Assembly (NCBI GenBank): GCA_033725935.1 | Contig: MU867101.1 | Span: forward strand, 1-64,000 | Direction of reading: 5' to 3' | Length of the DNA stretch: 64,000 nucleotides | From: Cladorrhinum sp. PSN259 | Taxonomy: Eukaryota > Ascomycota > Sordariomycetes > Sordariales > Podosporaceae | In this document: one piece after another, positions 1 through 9,629 of the stretch | How positions within the stretch are numbered: position 1 is the first letter of the stretch | Layout: every line of letters starts with the position of its first letter | Translations under genes and position numbers: made by a program | Notes under the pieces: model-generated | What the model saw: the letters and a program-made list of their open reading frames with translations, nothing else | Told to the model about the DNA's origin: nothing | The model's database searches: none

Positions 1-1
1 G

Positions 2-79
2 CCTCTTCCCCCCGTCTTTGGAGGCATCGCGACGACGCGCCACGCCCCCCGCCGGTTGGAAGCCGTCGTCGAGAGATAG
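2..79 (+). CDS. Possible 3' end of a truncated gene
   Basis: The first 80 bases are much richer in G and C than the next 800, and one plus-strand frame stays open from the window edge to a TAG at 77-79 (26 codons, ending LEAVVER). This is what the last codons of a gene entering from the left would look like. The other two plus frames also stay open for about the same distance, so the frame is not certain. No family can be recognised from so short a piece. Confidence 0.22.
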   Translation, partial: PLPPVFGGIATTRHAPRRLEAVVER

Positions 80-910
80 AGCTTTTTAAGCTCGACTGAA
101 TGATGGTATTTTCGTACGTTTTGTCGGCAAGTTCATAAATCGCTTTTTATTTTTTCACTACTTACATATATATGTACATACATACAACATTCAACAAAAA
201 AATGAACAAACTAGAGAAATGAACACATCTATCTACCAAGTATCAGCTCATCAGATAAACTTACACATTTTATGTATTGAACACCCCTTACATGGTAACT
301 TTTAAAATGTAAAAATATATATATAAAATCAATCCCCTTGCTTAAATTCTCTAACAGATACCTACATACTTCCTCATCACTCATTACCTTTCTTTCACTT
401 CTATTTGAAACCATACCCACCCAACAAAGCGAAAAAAAAAAAAAAAAAAAAAAAGCAAAGGGACTCGTCACACAAAGCAAAATATAAACATATAACAGTA
501 TCCCGCTTAATGCTACAAAACCTTCAAACCCGAAACTCCCGCTAATAACAATCCCGAAATTCCCCAGATTGCAAATGCCGCCATGCCAGATGTTGTTTTG
601 CCAATATGTAAACAGTAAAACACACTTCATCACATCATGAATACTCTCCTTCCCTTTCTTCCATCCTCAAAAATAGATTCCCTTCCTCAAAAATCACACT
701 CTCTCGTTACCTTCCACGCTCTTTGCTCTGGCCTGCATGATATTCCTTGCTCTTTACTGCCCAAAAACACATTAAAGCCATTCTCTCTTGCAACAAAATA
801 CCCACATCTCCTTCCCAAACCGTTCTCCGCAACAGCTCCTTCAGCCTTTCCCTTTTCTCAACAAGGGAACCAAATCTTTTTCATACTACCACGTTCCACA
901 GATTACAGGC
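80..910. other. AT-rich intergenic / 3' UTR stretch with A23 tract
   Basis: No gene is seen. The stretch is AT-rich, has TA-rich motifs around 165-185 and an uninterrupted run of 23 A at 432-454. The open frames here are short, low-complexity and without family resemblance. It probably holds the 3' UTR of sld2 and that of the gene to the left. Confidence 0.6.
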
Positions 911-2434
911 TTAGCGCCTTCTTCTAAACCTAGAATTATGTCCCGGCCCACCCTTCGCCCCGTTCTGCCTCAACTTCAACCGCTTATAATTCGCGTGCGC
1001 CGTAGCCTTGACCATCCTCACAGTCTTCTTGATCACTCCTTCTTTCTTCTCTTTGTCTTTGCCCTTCTTCTCACTCGTCTTCTTCTCCTTCTTGGCACCC
1101 TTCTTCGGTTCCATACTCAACTCATCGAAATCCGATTCGCCATCCTCGCCGCCGAAATCAGAGCCAGAAAGTAAGAGTTCGTCGTCTGGTGGCGGTTGAT
1201 TGGGCTGGTGTTGAGTTTCGGGTATGACTTCGTTGTCAGAGTCGGAATCATCCTGAGGATGTTCAGCAGTGTTGGTGGAAGGCCGTTTGGTTCTGGTAGG
1301 TTTGATGTTGACTTTTCTGGTTGTGCGTTTCTGTCCACGTTTCTTGAATACCCGGAGCGGGAGACCATCTCGGCCGAGTTGGGTTGTGTGATTATCCGAA
1401 TCGTAGAGCCCTTCATCGTCAAATGCAGAAAGCAGAACTGGTTTTTCGGGCCTTTCCCTTGGTGGCTCGGTGAACAGCTGGGAGTCTTCGATTTCAATGG
1501 GATCAGAACTTGGGGTGGGTTTCTTTGTTGAAGGAACAGGAGCAGAACCGCCCATCTCCATTTCTCGTAAGGCTTCTTCTTCGTCCTCGAATGCTTCATC
1601 CTGGATCGTGCGCAGGCTTGTGACTATTTGACTGAGACCTCTGGGACCTTTGCCGGGCAGGAATTTCCGTGGGAGACGTAATGGGCCGACTTTCCATTCT
1701 CCATTTTCATCCTGTTCGTCTACTGGTGGGAGTGTAGTTCGGCGCAGGAAAGCAGGTGTGGAGAATTTGAAACTGCGGGTTGAGGAGGGTGTTTTGCGAG
1801 TGTTGTTATCTGGTCGTTCGTGAAGGGGCGTGGCGGTGCTTCCGAAGAGTTCGGAATGGGATTTCGAATGGGGAGTGGCATCAATTCCGGCAGGGTGGAA
1901 TCTTTTGGCGGAGGGGGTGGTGAGATCTCCTACTTCCGAGGCTCGCCGCTTGCTAGGCGTGAGACCAGAGGGTGGGTTCTCTGTCGGTTTCGAGGGGGTT
2001 TTCCCTAGGAGGTCGAATAATCCGAGAACGCGGCCATCTTTCTGAGGAGTGGGACCAATTGAGGTTGGGAGAGCTGGACTGAAGAGTTTACGGTTCGTTG
2101 CTGGTGTTGCTGCTGTTATTGATACTGTACCAGGGGTCTTGGCCTCTGGGTGGTGGGAATGCGTCTTTCTGGGAGTTTGAAACGTCTTGGATCTTTTATT
2201 GGGTGTCGCTGGTGGAAGTTTGGACGTTGACGGGAGCGGGATCTTGCCAGAAATTATATCGCGAAGTTTATTGTATTGCTTGTACTTTTGGGCAACGACT
2301 GGGTTCTGCTTGATATCATTGCGACTTGGTTTCTGGCCATTGTGGGCATTGGCCCAATCGGTTTCCCATTTCTTCAGTTCTGCTCGAACTTGCAGTGATT
2401 GATTTTCATATTCGGCTTTTGTATGGTAGTCCAT
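911..2434 (-). CDS. sld2: DNA replication initiation regulator Sld2
   Basis: Single-exon gene of 507 aa. Sld2 (Drc1) is the CDK substrate that, once phosphorylated, binds Dpb11 and lets the CMG helicase and polymerase epsilon assemble at origins. The N-terminal ~60 residues carry the family block (a helix around KKWETDWANAHNG, then NDIKQNP and YKQYNKLRD). The middle has many SP/TP sites (for example ATPNKR, TPSKPTE, LTPSKRR), as expected of a multi-site CDK target. An LPRKFLPGKGPRG-like block follows, then an acidic region and a basic Lys-rich tail ending NYKRLKLRQ...FRRRR, typical of fungal Sld2 C-termini. It is divergent to the RING gene, with a 496-bp shared promoter carrying two ACGCGT boxes. 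No intron is needed. The assignment rests on recognised family blocks, not on an alignment. Confidence 0.85.
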   Translation of the reverse strand: MDYHTKAEYENQSLQVRAELKKWETDWANAHNGQKPSRNDIKQNPVVAQKYKQYNKLRDIISGKIPLPSTSKLPPATPNKRSKTFQTPRKTHSHHPEAKTPGTVSITAATPATNRKLFSPALPTSIGPTPQKDGRVLGLFDLLGKTPSKPTENPPSGLTPSKRRASEVGDLTTPSAKRFHPAGIDATPHSKSHSELFGSTATPLHERPDNNTRKTPSSTRSFKFSTPAFLRRTTLPPVDEQDENGEWKVGPLRLPRKFLPGKGPRGLSQIVTSLRTIQDEAFEDEEEALREMEMGGSAPVPSTKKPTPSSDPIEIEDSQLFTEPPRERPEKPVLLSAFDDEGLYDSDNHTTQLGRDGLPLRVFKKRGQKRTTRKVNIKPTRTKRPSTNTAEHPQDDSDSDNEVIPETQHQPNQPPPDDELLLSGSDFGGEDGESDFDELSMEPKKGAKKEKKTSEKKGKDKEKKEGVIKKTVRMVKATAHANYKRLKLRQNGAKGGPGHNSRFRRRR

Positions 2435-2577
2435 GGTTTAGTGATATGAGATTTTGGGTAAAGGTACGAATATAATCGAATTGTTTGCCAGTGCCAGGTG
2501 GAAATGGGGAAAGGGGATCTGGAATTGGAGCCGGTCATGTCGTTATTTCTGGAAGGTACATGTACTTTGGTACCTGG

Positions 2578-2593
2578 ACGCGTCCAGACGCGT
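2578..2593. promoter_or_regulatory. Two MCB-type ACGCGT boxes in the sld2 promoter
   Basis: ACGCGT occurs at 2578-2583 and again at 2588-2593, ten bases apart, about 145-155 bp upstream of the sld2 start codon. In yeasts this palindrome is the MCB site of the G1/S factor MBF, which drives replication genes. Because the site is palindromic it could also serve the divergent RING gene. The function here is inferred. Confidence 0.55.
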
Positions 2594-2930
2594 ATCCAAA
2601 CTGGACCCCACGCTTGGATCATGACCGAGCCCCACATCGGTACGTACCTTTAATTGACCAACCTTGGGAATTGCATCACAAACTCAAAGCAGGAGAAAAC
2701 AATACATATTGAATATGCATTTTGGCTTGGGATATCAAGTATAAAAGGATTGTTTTTTTTTATGTGAAGAAATGACATGATGTGCATGTAAATGAAATAA
2801 AGTCTTTAACACTAATCACCCAAGACCCCTTGCTTTCAACTTCTATCTCTGTCTCGCCACGCATCACATTCATCATTCATCAACATTCACCCCTCTAGTT
2901 CATCTCACAAACCACACTCTCGTCAAATAC

Positions 2931-4070
2931 ATGATGGACCCAGAACCAGACGACATTCAAGTCCAAGTCCTCGAAACAACACTCGCCGAAATCAAAGCCT
3001 CCCGTCAAGCCGATACAGACAACGACCAAGAAATCAACTGCTGCGTCATCTGCCTCGACGCAATCACAGAACCATGCACCTCCCTTCCCTGCACACACAC
3101 AAACTTTGATTTCATCTGTCTCATCAACTGGCTTCAACAACGCCCGACCTGTCCACTATGCAAAGCCTCAATCACCCAAGTCCGATACTCGGACCCTCAC
3201 AAACCAGGCTCAGAAAGTCTCTATTCAGTCCCTGAGCCAGTTGAACAAACCTCCTCCTCCTCCTCCTCAAACCCACCATTATCAACCCCTTTCACCCGCT
3301 TCAACCTCCCCCCTCGCCGCCGACCTCGCCGAATCTCATCAACCCGTCACCATCATCATCCTCCTCCCTCACCTGATACCGCCCTAGAGTTCCGCAGATA
3401 CGTCTACAGAAACAATTTGTATTCCCTACACGTAGCTTCGAACCGCCACACGCACTACCTCCCTTCCCCTCCGTCCCCCGCGATGCTCTCGTCAACTCCT
3501 CACTTGCTCTCCCGCGCGCGAACCTGGATCCGTCGAGAGTTATCCGTCTTTCCATTTTTATCATCATCTTCTTCTTCTTCTTCTTCTTCAACATCAACCG
3601 GGAACAACGCAGCAAACGCAAACCGAGAGTTTTTACTAGAGTACATACTCGCAATCATCAAAACGGTCGACATCCAGTCCCACTCCGGACAGGCAGAGTC
3701 GATGCTCTCCGATTTCCTGCTCGATAGATCCCACGCGGTACTGTTCCTGCACGAGCTAAAATCCTGGCTGAGAAGTCCGGCCAGGACTCTTGAGGTCTGG
3801 GATCGGGAGGTTAGGTACCCTGATCCTAGTAATAACAGGAGATGGGGTCGTGGTGGTGGTGGTGATGAGGAGGAGGAAGAAGAAGAGGAGAAGGAAGAGG
3901 AAAGTGGGGACGAGCAAGAAAGAAGGGAAAGAGAGGAGAGAGTAGAAAGGGGAAAAAGTTGGATTGATGATGATGGGGGGGATCATTGGAGGCCTGCTGG
4001 GAGTGGAAGTACGACTACGACGGGGACTCAAGGAGAGAGGGTGAAAAGGAAGAAGGTGAGGAGGGAGTAA
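2931..4070 (+). CDS. TOPORS-like RING finger E3 ubiquitin/SUMO ligase
   Basis: 379 aa, single exon. The RING starts with CVIC at residues 38-41, continues through a PCTHTNFDFICLINWL segment and ends in TCPLCK; the spacing is that of the TOPORS group rather than a canonical C3HC4 RING. After a Ser-rich linker, including a poly-Ser tract encoded by a TCT/TCA microsatellite near 3560-3590, comes a second conserved block (LEYILAIIKTVDIQ, then FLHELKSWLRSPARTLEVWD). It resembles the region after the RING in TOPORS and its fission-yeast homologue. The C-terminus is very acidic (an Asp/Glu run near 3865-3905), then basic (KRKKVRRE), suggesting a nuclear protein. It is divergent from sld2. Substrates cannot be told. 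Another RING ligase subfamily is possible. Confidence 0.75.
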   Translation: MMDPEPDDIQVQVLETTLAEIKASRQADTDNDQEINCCVICLDAITEPCTSLPCTHTNFDFICLINWLQQRPTCPLCKASITQVRYSDPHKPGSESLYSVPEPVEQTSSSSSSNPPLSTPFTRFNLPPRRRPRRISSTRHHHHPPPSPDTALEFRRYVYRNNLYSLHVASNRHTHYLPSPPSPAMLSSTPHLLSRARTWIRRELSVFPFLSSSSSSSSSSTSTGNNAANANREFLLEYILAIIKTVDIQSHSGQAESMLSDFLLDRSHAVLFLHELKSWLRSPARTLEVWDREVRYPDPSNNRRWGRGGGGDEEEEEEEEKEEESGDEQERREREERVERGKSWIDDDGGDHWRPAGSGSTTTTGTQGERVKRKKVRRE

Positions 4071-4967
4071 TGGATAGAAACGAAGTTGAAGATGGATGTG
4101 AGAGAAAAGCAAGAACAGAAAGATATGATACCCCTAGATTAGATAGACTTATTCGATCACATAACGCTGGACAATATTCCATTGATTTCAAAAGTGGTGA
4201 TTTATATTATCCTGCTACTCAAAGGTACCTGGTATAATCCTTTCCTGTCAAACAGCAATAAAAAGCCAAACATGCATACTCGCTCAATTCTTTCTCGTTT
4301 CCAAAAAAAAGATTCCAAAAGAAAATTATATATCATCGGTAAATGGAAAACGCCTCAAACTCCTTTATATAAAACCCCAACTTTGCACTTTGCTCGCTTG
4401 CTTGCCGACATGCACGCTTTGCTCGCTCGGTTTGCTATAATATATCCCCCTTCCCTTATCCCCTATCCCCTTCTCAAATCCTCAAGTTCGACAAAACAAA
4501 GCCCACTCTCACCTGGTCTTATTTGCCATGTTTAAATGAGAAAAAAATACCAAAACCAGATAGCCTCCCCCTCCATATTCCTCCATCAAATTTCCTTTCC
4601 TGCCTTTCTTTCTTTATGTCGCGTCATTCCCATTATAAATAATGCAAAAACCGAAAACCAGCCGATCCAAAGCCATGCGGTGTGCTGAAAATGATGTCGA
4701 GAGCTGAAGAAAAATTTCCTCCATCCGAATTTCCATCGCTTTGCTGTTCATTCCCAACAAAATCGCTGTCGTTGTTCACTGCGTTTTTCGGTATCGTTTC
4801 GGTATCGTCAATTCCACCGGAAATAAAGAAATCATGTACATCCGAGAAAAAAACAAAAAAACCGATATGTACTTTCCCCCTTATTGATATCAATCCCCTC
4901 CCAACAAATTTACCCATCTCATATATCGTATCGTCATATACCATAAAGACTCTCTTCCCTTCTTTAA
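4071..4967. other. Convergent intergenic region (RING gene / fig1)
   Basis: This 0.9-kb AT-rich stretch between two convergent genes should hold both 3' UTRs. A frame running 3986-4237 overlaps the RING gene and continues past its stop, but its codon choice is AT-rich and it matches nothing I know. No RNA gene or repeat is seen. Confidence 0.6.
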
Positions 4968-5973
4968 CTATGCCATAATATCTGACAAAACAGCCATACT
5001 CAAGATCATAACCAGTAAGCCGATCGTCACGATAATCAGCAGCGTGAAGCTAAACCAGCCCATAACCATTGCGCTGGTCCCTACACCCGATAACACACTC
5101 CCGTTGGCAAAGTCTTGCGCTATAATACTCGCCGCAACCGAAGCCGTGTGTTGCCAGAGCACCGAGACCAGGACGAAAATGGACGCAATAAAGATGATTG
5201 CCAACGCAACCTGGCTGACCGGTCTCGAGGGGAAAGGTTTGACTTCTCGTTCCGAGCCTTCAGAGTCCTCCTCCTCGTGCCATCCGGGGAAAGTGGCCAG
5301 TAACAAGAGGCAGATGAAGGCAAAGATGATTGCGATGATACTATTGTTTACAAAAAATTAGCAAACTACAATTTCCATGAAACAAAATGCTTCAGAGGAA
5401 AAATACTCACAGCAAATAAGGGAAAACAATCATATCCTTAAACTGACTAGCCAACCAGATCAAGTTCAGCGGATCCTGATCGACCTGTATCCTGTCGGCT
5501 AAGGAAGTAGCATTGTTGCTGCACAGCCACGAGCCGCCCTCTGGACTGACGCAGATGCCGAAAAACCCAACACGCGCTTGGAGGCGCGTTTCGCCGACCA
5601 AGTTGCCGATTTGAGAGTAAACATTGTAGTTGACTTGGGCTGTGCTGGGGACTGATTCGTAGGGTTCGTAGTAGATTGAGAGGAGGAAGATGGAGGGGAT
5701 TAGTGGGGAGGATGAGGAGCAGCCTGCTAGGAGGAGTGCTAGAAAAGAGATGTTAGTATGGGACGAAGTAAGAGGGGAGGGGGGATGGCGTACATAACAA
5801 TATTATCGCTACTGCTATTAAGATCATGAGAACGTGGTGGTAACCGAGGAAGGGAACCCATCCTGTGAGAGTATATTGTTAGCTTTTTCACATTCCTCGG
5901 TTCGAGTTTATGCGATTCTTGGGGAAGAGGGCTGAAACATACGGTACCATCCCAACTGAACTCTCGTCGCCAT
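4968..5973 (-). CDS. fig1: Fig1-type calcium-influx / mating membrane protein
   Basis: Four exons on the minus strand: 5943-5973, 5794-5862, 5411-5738 and 4968-5340 (801 nt, 266 aa). All junctions keep phase, with GTATGT, GTACGC and GTGAGT donors. Fig1 proteins are plasma-membrane claudin-like factors for the low-affinity calcium influx and cell fusion during mating. Four hydrophobic segments are visible: one in exon 2 and the start of exon 3 (MILIAVAIILL), one at the start of exon 4 (IIAIIFAFICLLLLA), then VALAIIFIASIFVLV and FTLLIIVTIGLLVMIL. The first extracellular loop holds the family signature, an FFGICV segment followed eleven residues on by WLC. The protein begins MATRVQLGWYRW. Only single exons appear as ORFs, so automated annotation could miss the first two. 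Confidence 0.85.
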
Positions 5974-7992
5974 GTTTGGCTAATTCTCTTTCTGCTTCGC
6001 ACACAATTCCTTCTTCTTTCAGAGGAGCCGACTCGATTCAGTCGCTCACGCAAACCCCACACAGCTGTCGCTGAGGAAGGTATGTGTTTGCGCGCGCGCG
6101 TGTGGCTCAATTCAATTCCTCCTCACAGCTGACCGTTCGGTAGTGTTTCGTGGAGCCGAGAACTGGAATGTCGCGTGTATCGTTTCGTCTCGTTCCCTTC
6201 TCGTCTGAGTGGGTTTGTCTTGCGCCGAGTACCTGGTACTTGGTACTACTGACTATCTTGTCTTGGGATGCGATCGATTGGCGACAAACAACCCTAACAA
6301 AACAGATGTTATGTGTGTTCAGCAGACCGCCTAAGCTATCGCACCATGTATGAATGTGGGTTGGCTAAGGCAGGTCCGCTTTCTCCTCTGTGTCTCTCTC
6401 ATAAACAAACCACAAGCAAGGCCAAGGGTGTGAGGTGTATGAACCAAACCGGATTTGAATATTTGTTCAATTCCCCAAAACAGGCTGCAAGTGACAACAA
6501 AAAGGGTTATGGAGTCAGGAACGATTTCTGAAAAAAAGAGGAGAGGAGGAATGCAAGAGCGGGAGCGAAGAGAGACAAGCGGGTACTGGACAGGAACGAC
6601 GTGCAGGAGTCGGGTCCAAATGTGTGTGATGCGTGTAGTTTGTGTTGTGTGCAGTGGGTGGGCTGGGAATGGAGAATGAAGGAAACTAGTTTGGGGCCTG
6701 GACTGACTGGAACTCTCGGAATTTCTTGCTTTGCAGCTTGCGCGCGCTGCTGCTTGCTTGCTTTGCTGGGTTGGTGAGGGTCAGGTCGTGTCGCAAAAAA
6801 TGCGGTGGTTGGCAATTCTCGGTAAAGGCGATGGTGGGGATACCTACATACCTCCTCACGAATGAGAAGATGGATAGCTTCGAATCGTAGAATCACGAAG
6901 CCAAACCAAAAAAAAAAAAAGCGAAAAGGTACCGAAATCAGTTCTTTCCAAATCTTCCTCGTCTTCTGTTGTGCTTTGATGCAGCTAAACTCATGCAGGA
7001 AATTCGAGGTACGACACACAAACAATTAGTGAACCCTGATGAATGCAACAAACCTCGGGGGTTGCGTCTCCCTCCCAACCACCTCACTTTTTATTTACTT
7101 TGGATCCGTTGACCGGACAGCTCTTACACTGCCCAACCAGACGAACCAGGGGTGTTGTCCGGTGTGCTGGCGGCGGCGGCAGGTGAGCTTGGCAGGAGCA
7201 AGCAGGATGGACAAGGGGGGCTCCTTGCGCCGCCCCGCCCGCGCAAGGCAGGGAAGAAGCGCTTGAAGACAGACCCCACCAAGTGACGCATTGTTGGCTG
7301 AACATTTCATGGTTGCTTTCCCAACCTCGCATTTTACAGCTAACAAATTGTTGCAGTGCCTTCGTCACCAATCTCACTCCACCATTCAAAAGGCTCCTGT
7401 TTTTCGCTCTCATTTCCTTGCTGCCCTGTCAAGAGGTTGGCTCGGGTTTTTTTACTTCTCATCCCCCCTGAAACTTAACACAACGAGATATATATACAAC
7501 TCCAGCCCAGCTCCAGACTCCGCTTCGGAAAAGAAGGTATTGCCAATGGCAACCAGCTGATGTGATGTATTACGTCGTACGGCGGGGTACGGATATAACT
7601 GAAGGAAGCTTATTACTTTACCTTGCACTTCCGACGCTGGACTACTGGAACAATTTTTTCAAATTGGGTATCGGATAAAGAAAATAAGAATAAGAAATTG
7701 GGCGGATGGCGATCAATCAGTCACACACAGAGTGGCATCCCCGGAGAATAAAAGACAAAGTTGTTGAGCTTGCCAGTTCGGCAAGTGCCAGCCAGAAGTT
7801 CGTACTCCAAAGGATTTGTCAGCGCGGGCAACATTTGCTCAATTGCCGCTAAGTTGACGAGATTCGTCTGTCCGCGAGGGGCAATTCAAGATAGCTTCGA
7901 GAATATTTAGATTGAGAATGAGATCACTTTTAAACTTCCAACTGTGGCTCAAATACGTCCTGAAGTTGATATAATTCTGAATAACCTCAAAA
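5974..7992. other. 2-kb divergent intergenic region (fig1 / DsbA-like)
   Basis: No gene is seen. It contains the presumed promoters of fig1 and the DsbA-like gene, a nested GGTACC/GGTACT cluster near 6229-6246, CT- and GC-rich blocks near 6735-6780 and 7165-7265, and the short open frames expected by chance. None shows a domain. Confidence 0.6.
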
Positions 7993-8769
7993 ATGACTGT
8001 TTTTGACATCAAGATCGTCTCCGACGCCATCTGTCCCTGGGTATGTCTTCCGCAAGAGCCCCTCTTCTTGCGCTTCAACACCAAGCATAATTGCAGAACT
8101 AACATATTTCCCCTTATAACCCAGTGTTACGTAGGCAAGCGTCGTCTAGAAAGAGCCATCGCAACCTACAAAAGTACGGCTCAAGGCGCATCCAACGACA
8201 CTTTCAATATTTCCTGGCATCCATTCTACCTAGACCCAAGCCTCCCAAAAGCACCCGTTAGTCGTGAAGAGCACCTCCTCAAGAAAATCGGCCCTGAACG
8301 CCTCGCTCTTGCAACCACCCACCTCAAGAGATTGGGCGAGGCTGAAGGGATCAACTTCACTTTTGGCGCCAAGATCGGCAACACTCGCGACGCCCATCGT
8401 CTGATCCAACTGGCAAAGACCAAATCTCCAGAGATTGAGAACAGTGTCATTTCCGCCCTGTTCAAACTCCATTTCGAAGAGGATGGTGATATCACCTCCC
8501 AGGATGTCCTCGTAGCTGCAGGAGAGAAGGGTGGCTTGGACAAAGCTGAGGTCAAGACCTGGCTTGACGAAGGGAAAGGCGGCGCCGAGGTAGATCGGGA
8601 GGTCGAAGACGCGTACGATCAGGGTATCTCGGGAGTCCCCAATTTTACCATCAACGGTAAATATCAGGTTTCCGGCGCACAGGAGCCATCTACGTTCCTA
8701 CAGCTATTCAGTCGTGCAAAGCGGGATGCTGCCCCAACTGTGGATAGTTCCGTAGGCGGCACTTGTTAG
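7993..8769 (+). CDS. DsbA/FrnE-type thioredoxin-fold oxidoreductase
   Basis: Two exons, 7993-8040 and 8125-8769, giving 230 aa. The 84-nt intron (GTATGT...CCCAG) interrupts the active site: exon 1 ends after C14-P-W16 and exon 2 starts with C17, restoring a CPWC motif followed by YVGKRRLE, the signature of the FrnE/2-hydroxychromene-2-carboxylate isomerase-like DsbA family. A helical insert (HLLKKIGPERL...HRLIQLAK) and the cis-proline loop GISGVPNFTING near the C-terminus complete the fold. Members are soluble disulfide oxidoreductases or glutathione-transferase-like enzymes; the substrate is unknown. The intron length is a multiple of three and has no in-frame stop, so an unspliced message would still be translated but with the CxxC pair split. 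No signal peptide is seen. The gene is convergent with spc34, 58 bp from stop to stop. Confidence 0.86.
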   Translation: MTVFDIKIVSDAICPWVCLPQEPLFLRFNTKHNCRTNIFPLITQCYVGKRRLERAIATYKSTAQGASNDTFNISWHPFYLDPSLPKAPVSREEHLLKKIGPERLALATTHLKRLGEAEGINFTFGAKIGNTRDAHRLIQLAKTKSPEIENSVISALFKLHFEEDGDITSQDVLVAAGEKGGLDKAEVKTWLDEGKGGAEVDREVEDAYDQGISGVPNFTINGKYQVSGAQEPSTFLQLFSRAKRDAAPTVDSSVGGTC

Positions 8770-8827
8770 ATAGTTACCACGTCCCTCAGAAATAAAAAAA
8801 ATTCATCTTCATGTCCTTTTCCGTGCC

Positions 8828-9629
8828 TCAAAACTCCATCAAATTCCCCAAATCATCTTCCACAGCTTTCAGTTTTGCCTGAAGTTCCCTCTTCTTCCTA
8901 TCCAGCTGCCTCACTGCCTCCTCTTCAGCCCTCAAATCCTCATATGTCACGTAATCCCCTCCGCCAACATCCTCCATCTGCTCATCTTCCTCTTCATCGT
9001 CTTGATCATACACCTTCCGTTCGGCATTCATCCGCTCAACCTGCTCCGCAACCTTTTGCTCGTAGTACATCAATGTCCCCTGCTGCATTTCCCACTTCCT
9101 TCTGAGCTCAGGTATCCTCTCCAAAGCACCAGGTAGGGCGTAAACTCCACATAGTTTCTCTGCTCCCTGCAGGAGGACCTCAATGTCTACTTCGCCTTTT
9201 GGTCGGGTTATTTGCGAGTGTAGATCGCCGCCCAGAACTGCTGCTGCTGCCGTGTTTCGGCGCGGTATCGAGCTGGGTGGACCACCGGTGGTTACCTCGC
9301 CTGCTTGGACGTTGAATACTGTCTGTCGTCGAGAGGAGGAAGACTGTTTTGGAATTGGGTCGGGGTTGGCAGGTGTTGGGTTTGGTGGTGGTGGAGGAAC
9401 GGAGAAGAGGGCGCGTTCGTGGGCTTCGGTGTCGCGGATTAGGGATGTAATGTCGGGAGACGAGAGGAGGGCGTTTGTGAATATCTTTGGTGAGGGGAAG
9501 CTGGATATAAACGGAGGGGTAAGAGGGGTGTGGTCTTGTTTACCTTGGATGGGGAGAAGCTTACGGTAGACTGTCGATTCCTTGACAGGAGAGGGATATT
9601 TGCTCCAGATGGGCTGCGAGGAGAGACAT
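8828..9629 (-). CDS. spc34: DASH complex subunit Spc34
   Basis: Two exons, 9565-9629 and 8828-9500, joined by a 64-nt intron (GTAAGC donor) and giving 245 aa. Spc34 is part of the DASH/Dam1 ring that couples kinetochores to microtubule plus ends. The protein begins MSLLAAHLEQISLSCQGIDS and continues across the splice into LPFPSPKIFTNALL, the N-terminal block of fungal Spc34. A Pro/Ser-rich linker follows, then LLQGAEKLCGVYALPGALERIPELRRKW and a C-terminal coiled coil (EQKVAEQVERMNAER, then REEEAVRQLDRKKRELQ-like heptads). The length is usual for the family. The start is the first ATG of exon 1. GGCGCGTT occurs about 60 bp upstream of the start, similar to G1/S-type CGCG sites, though the link is only suggestive. 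Confidence 0.85.

Noticed and set aside
3986..4237. Frame running past the RING-gene stop
   Set aside because: Codon choice turns AT-rich right after the stop, and no splice pair joins it convincingly to the RING gene.
6229..6246. Clustered GGTACC/GGTACT palindromes (also near 39249)
   Set aside because: Simple short palindromes recur in intergenic DNA of this kind; no array or defined element borders.
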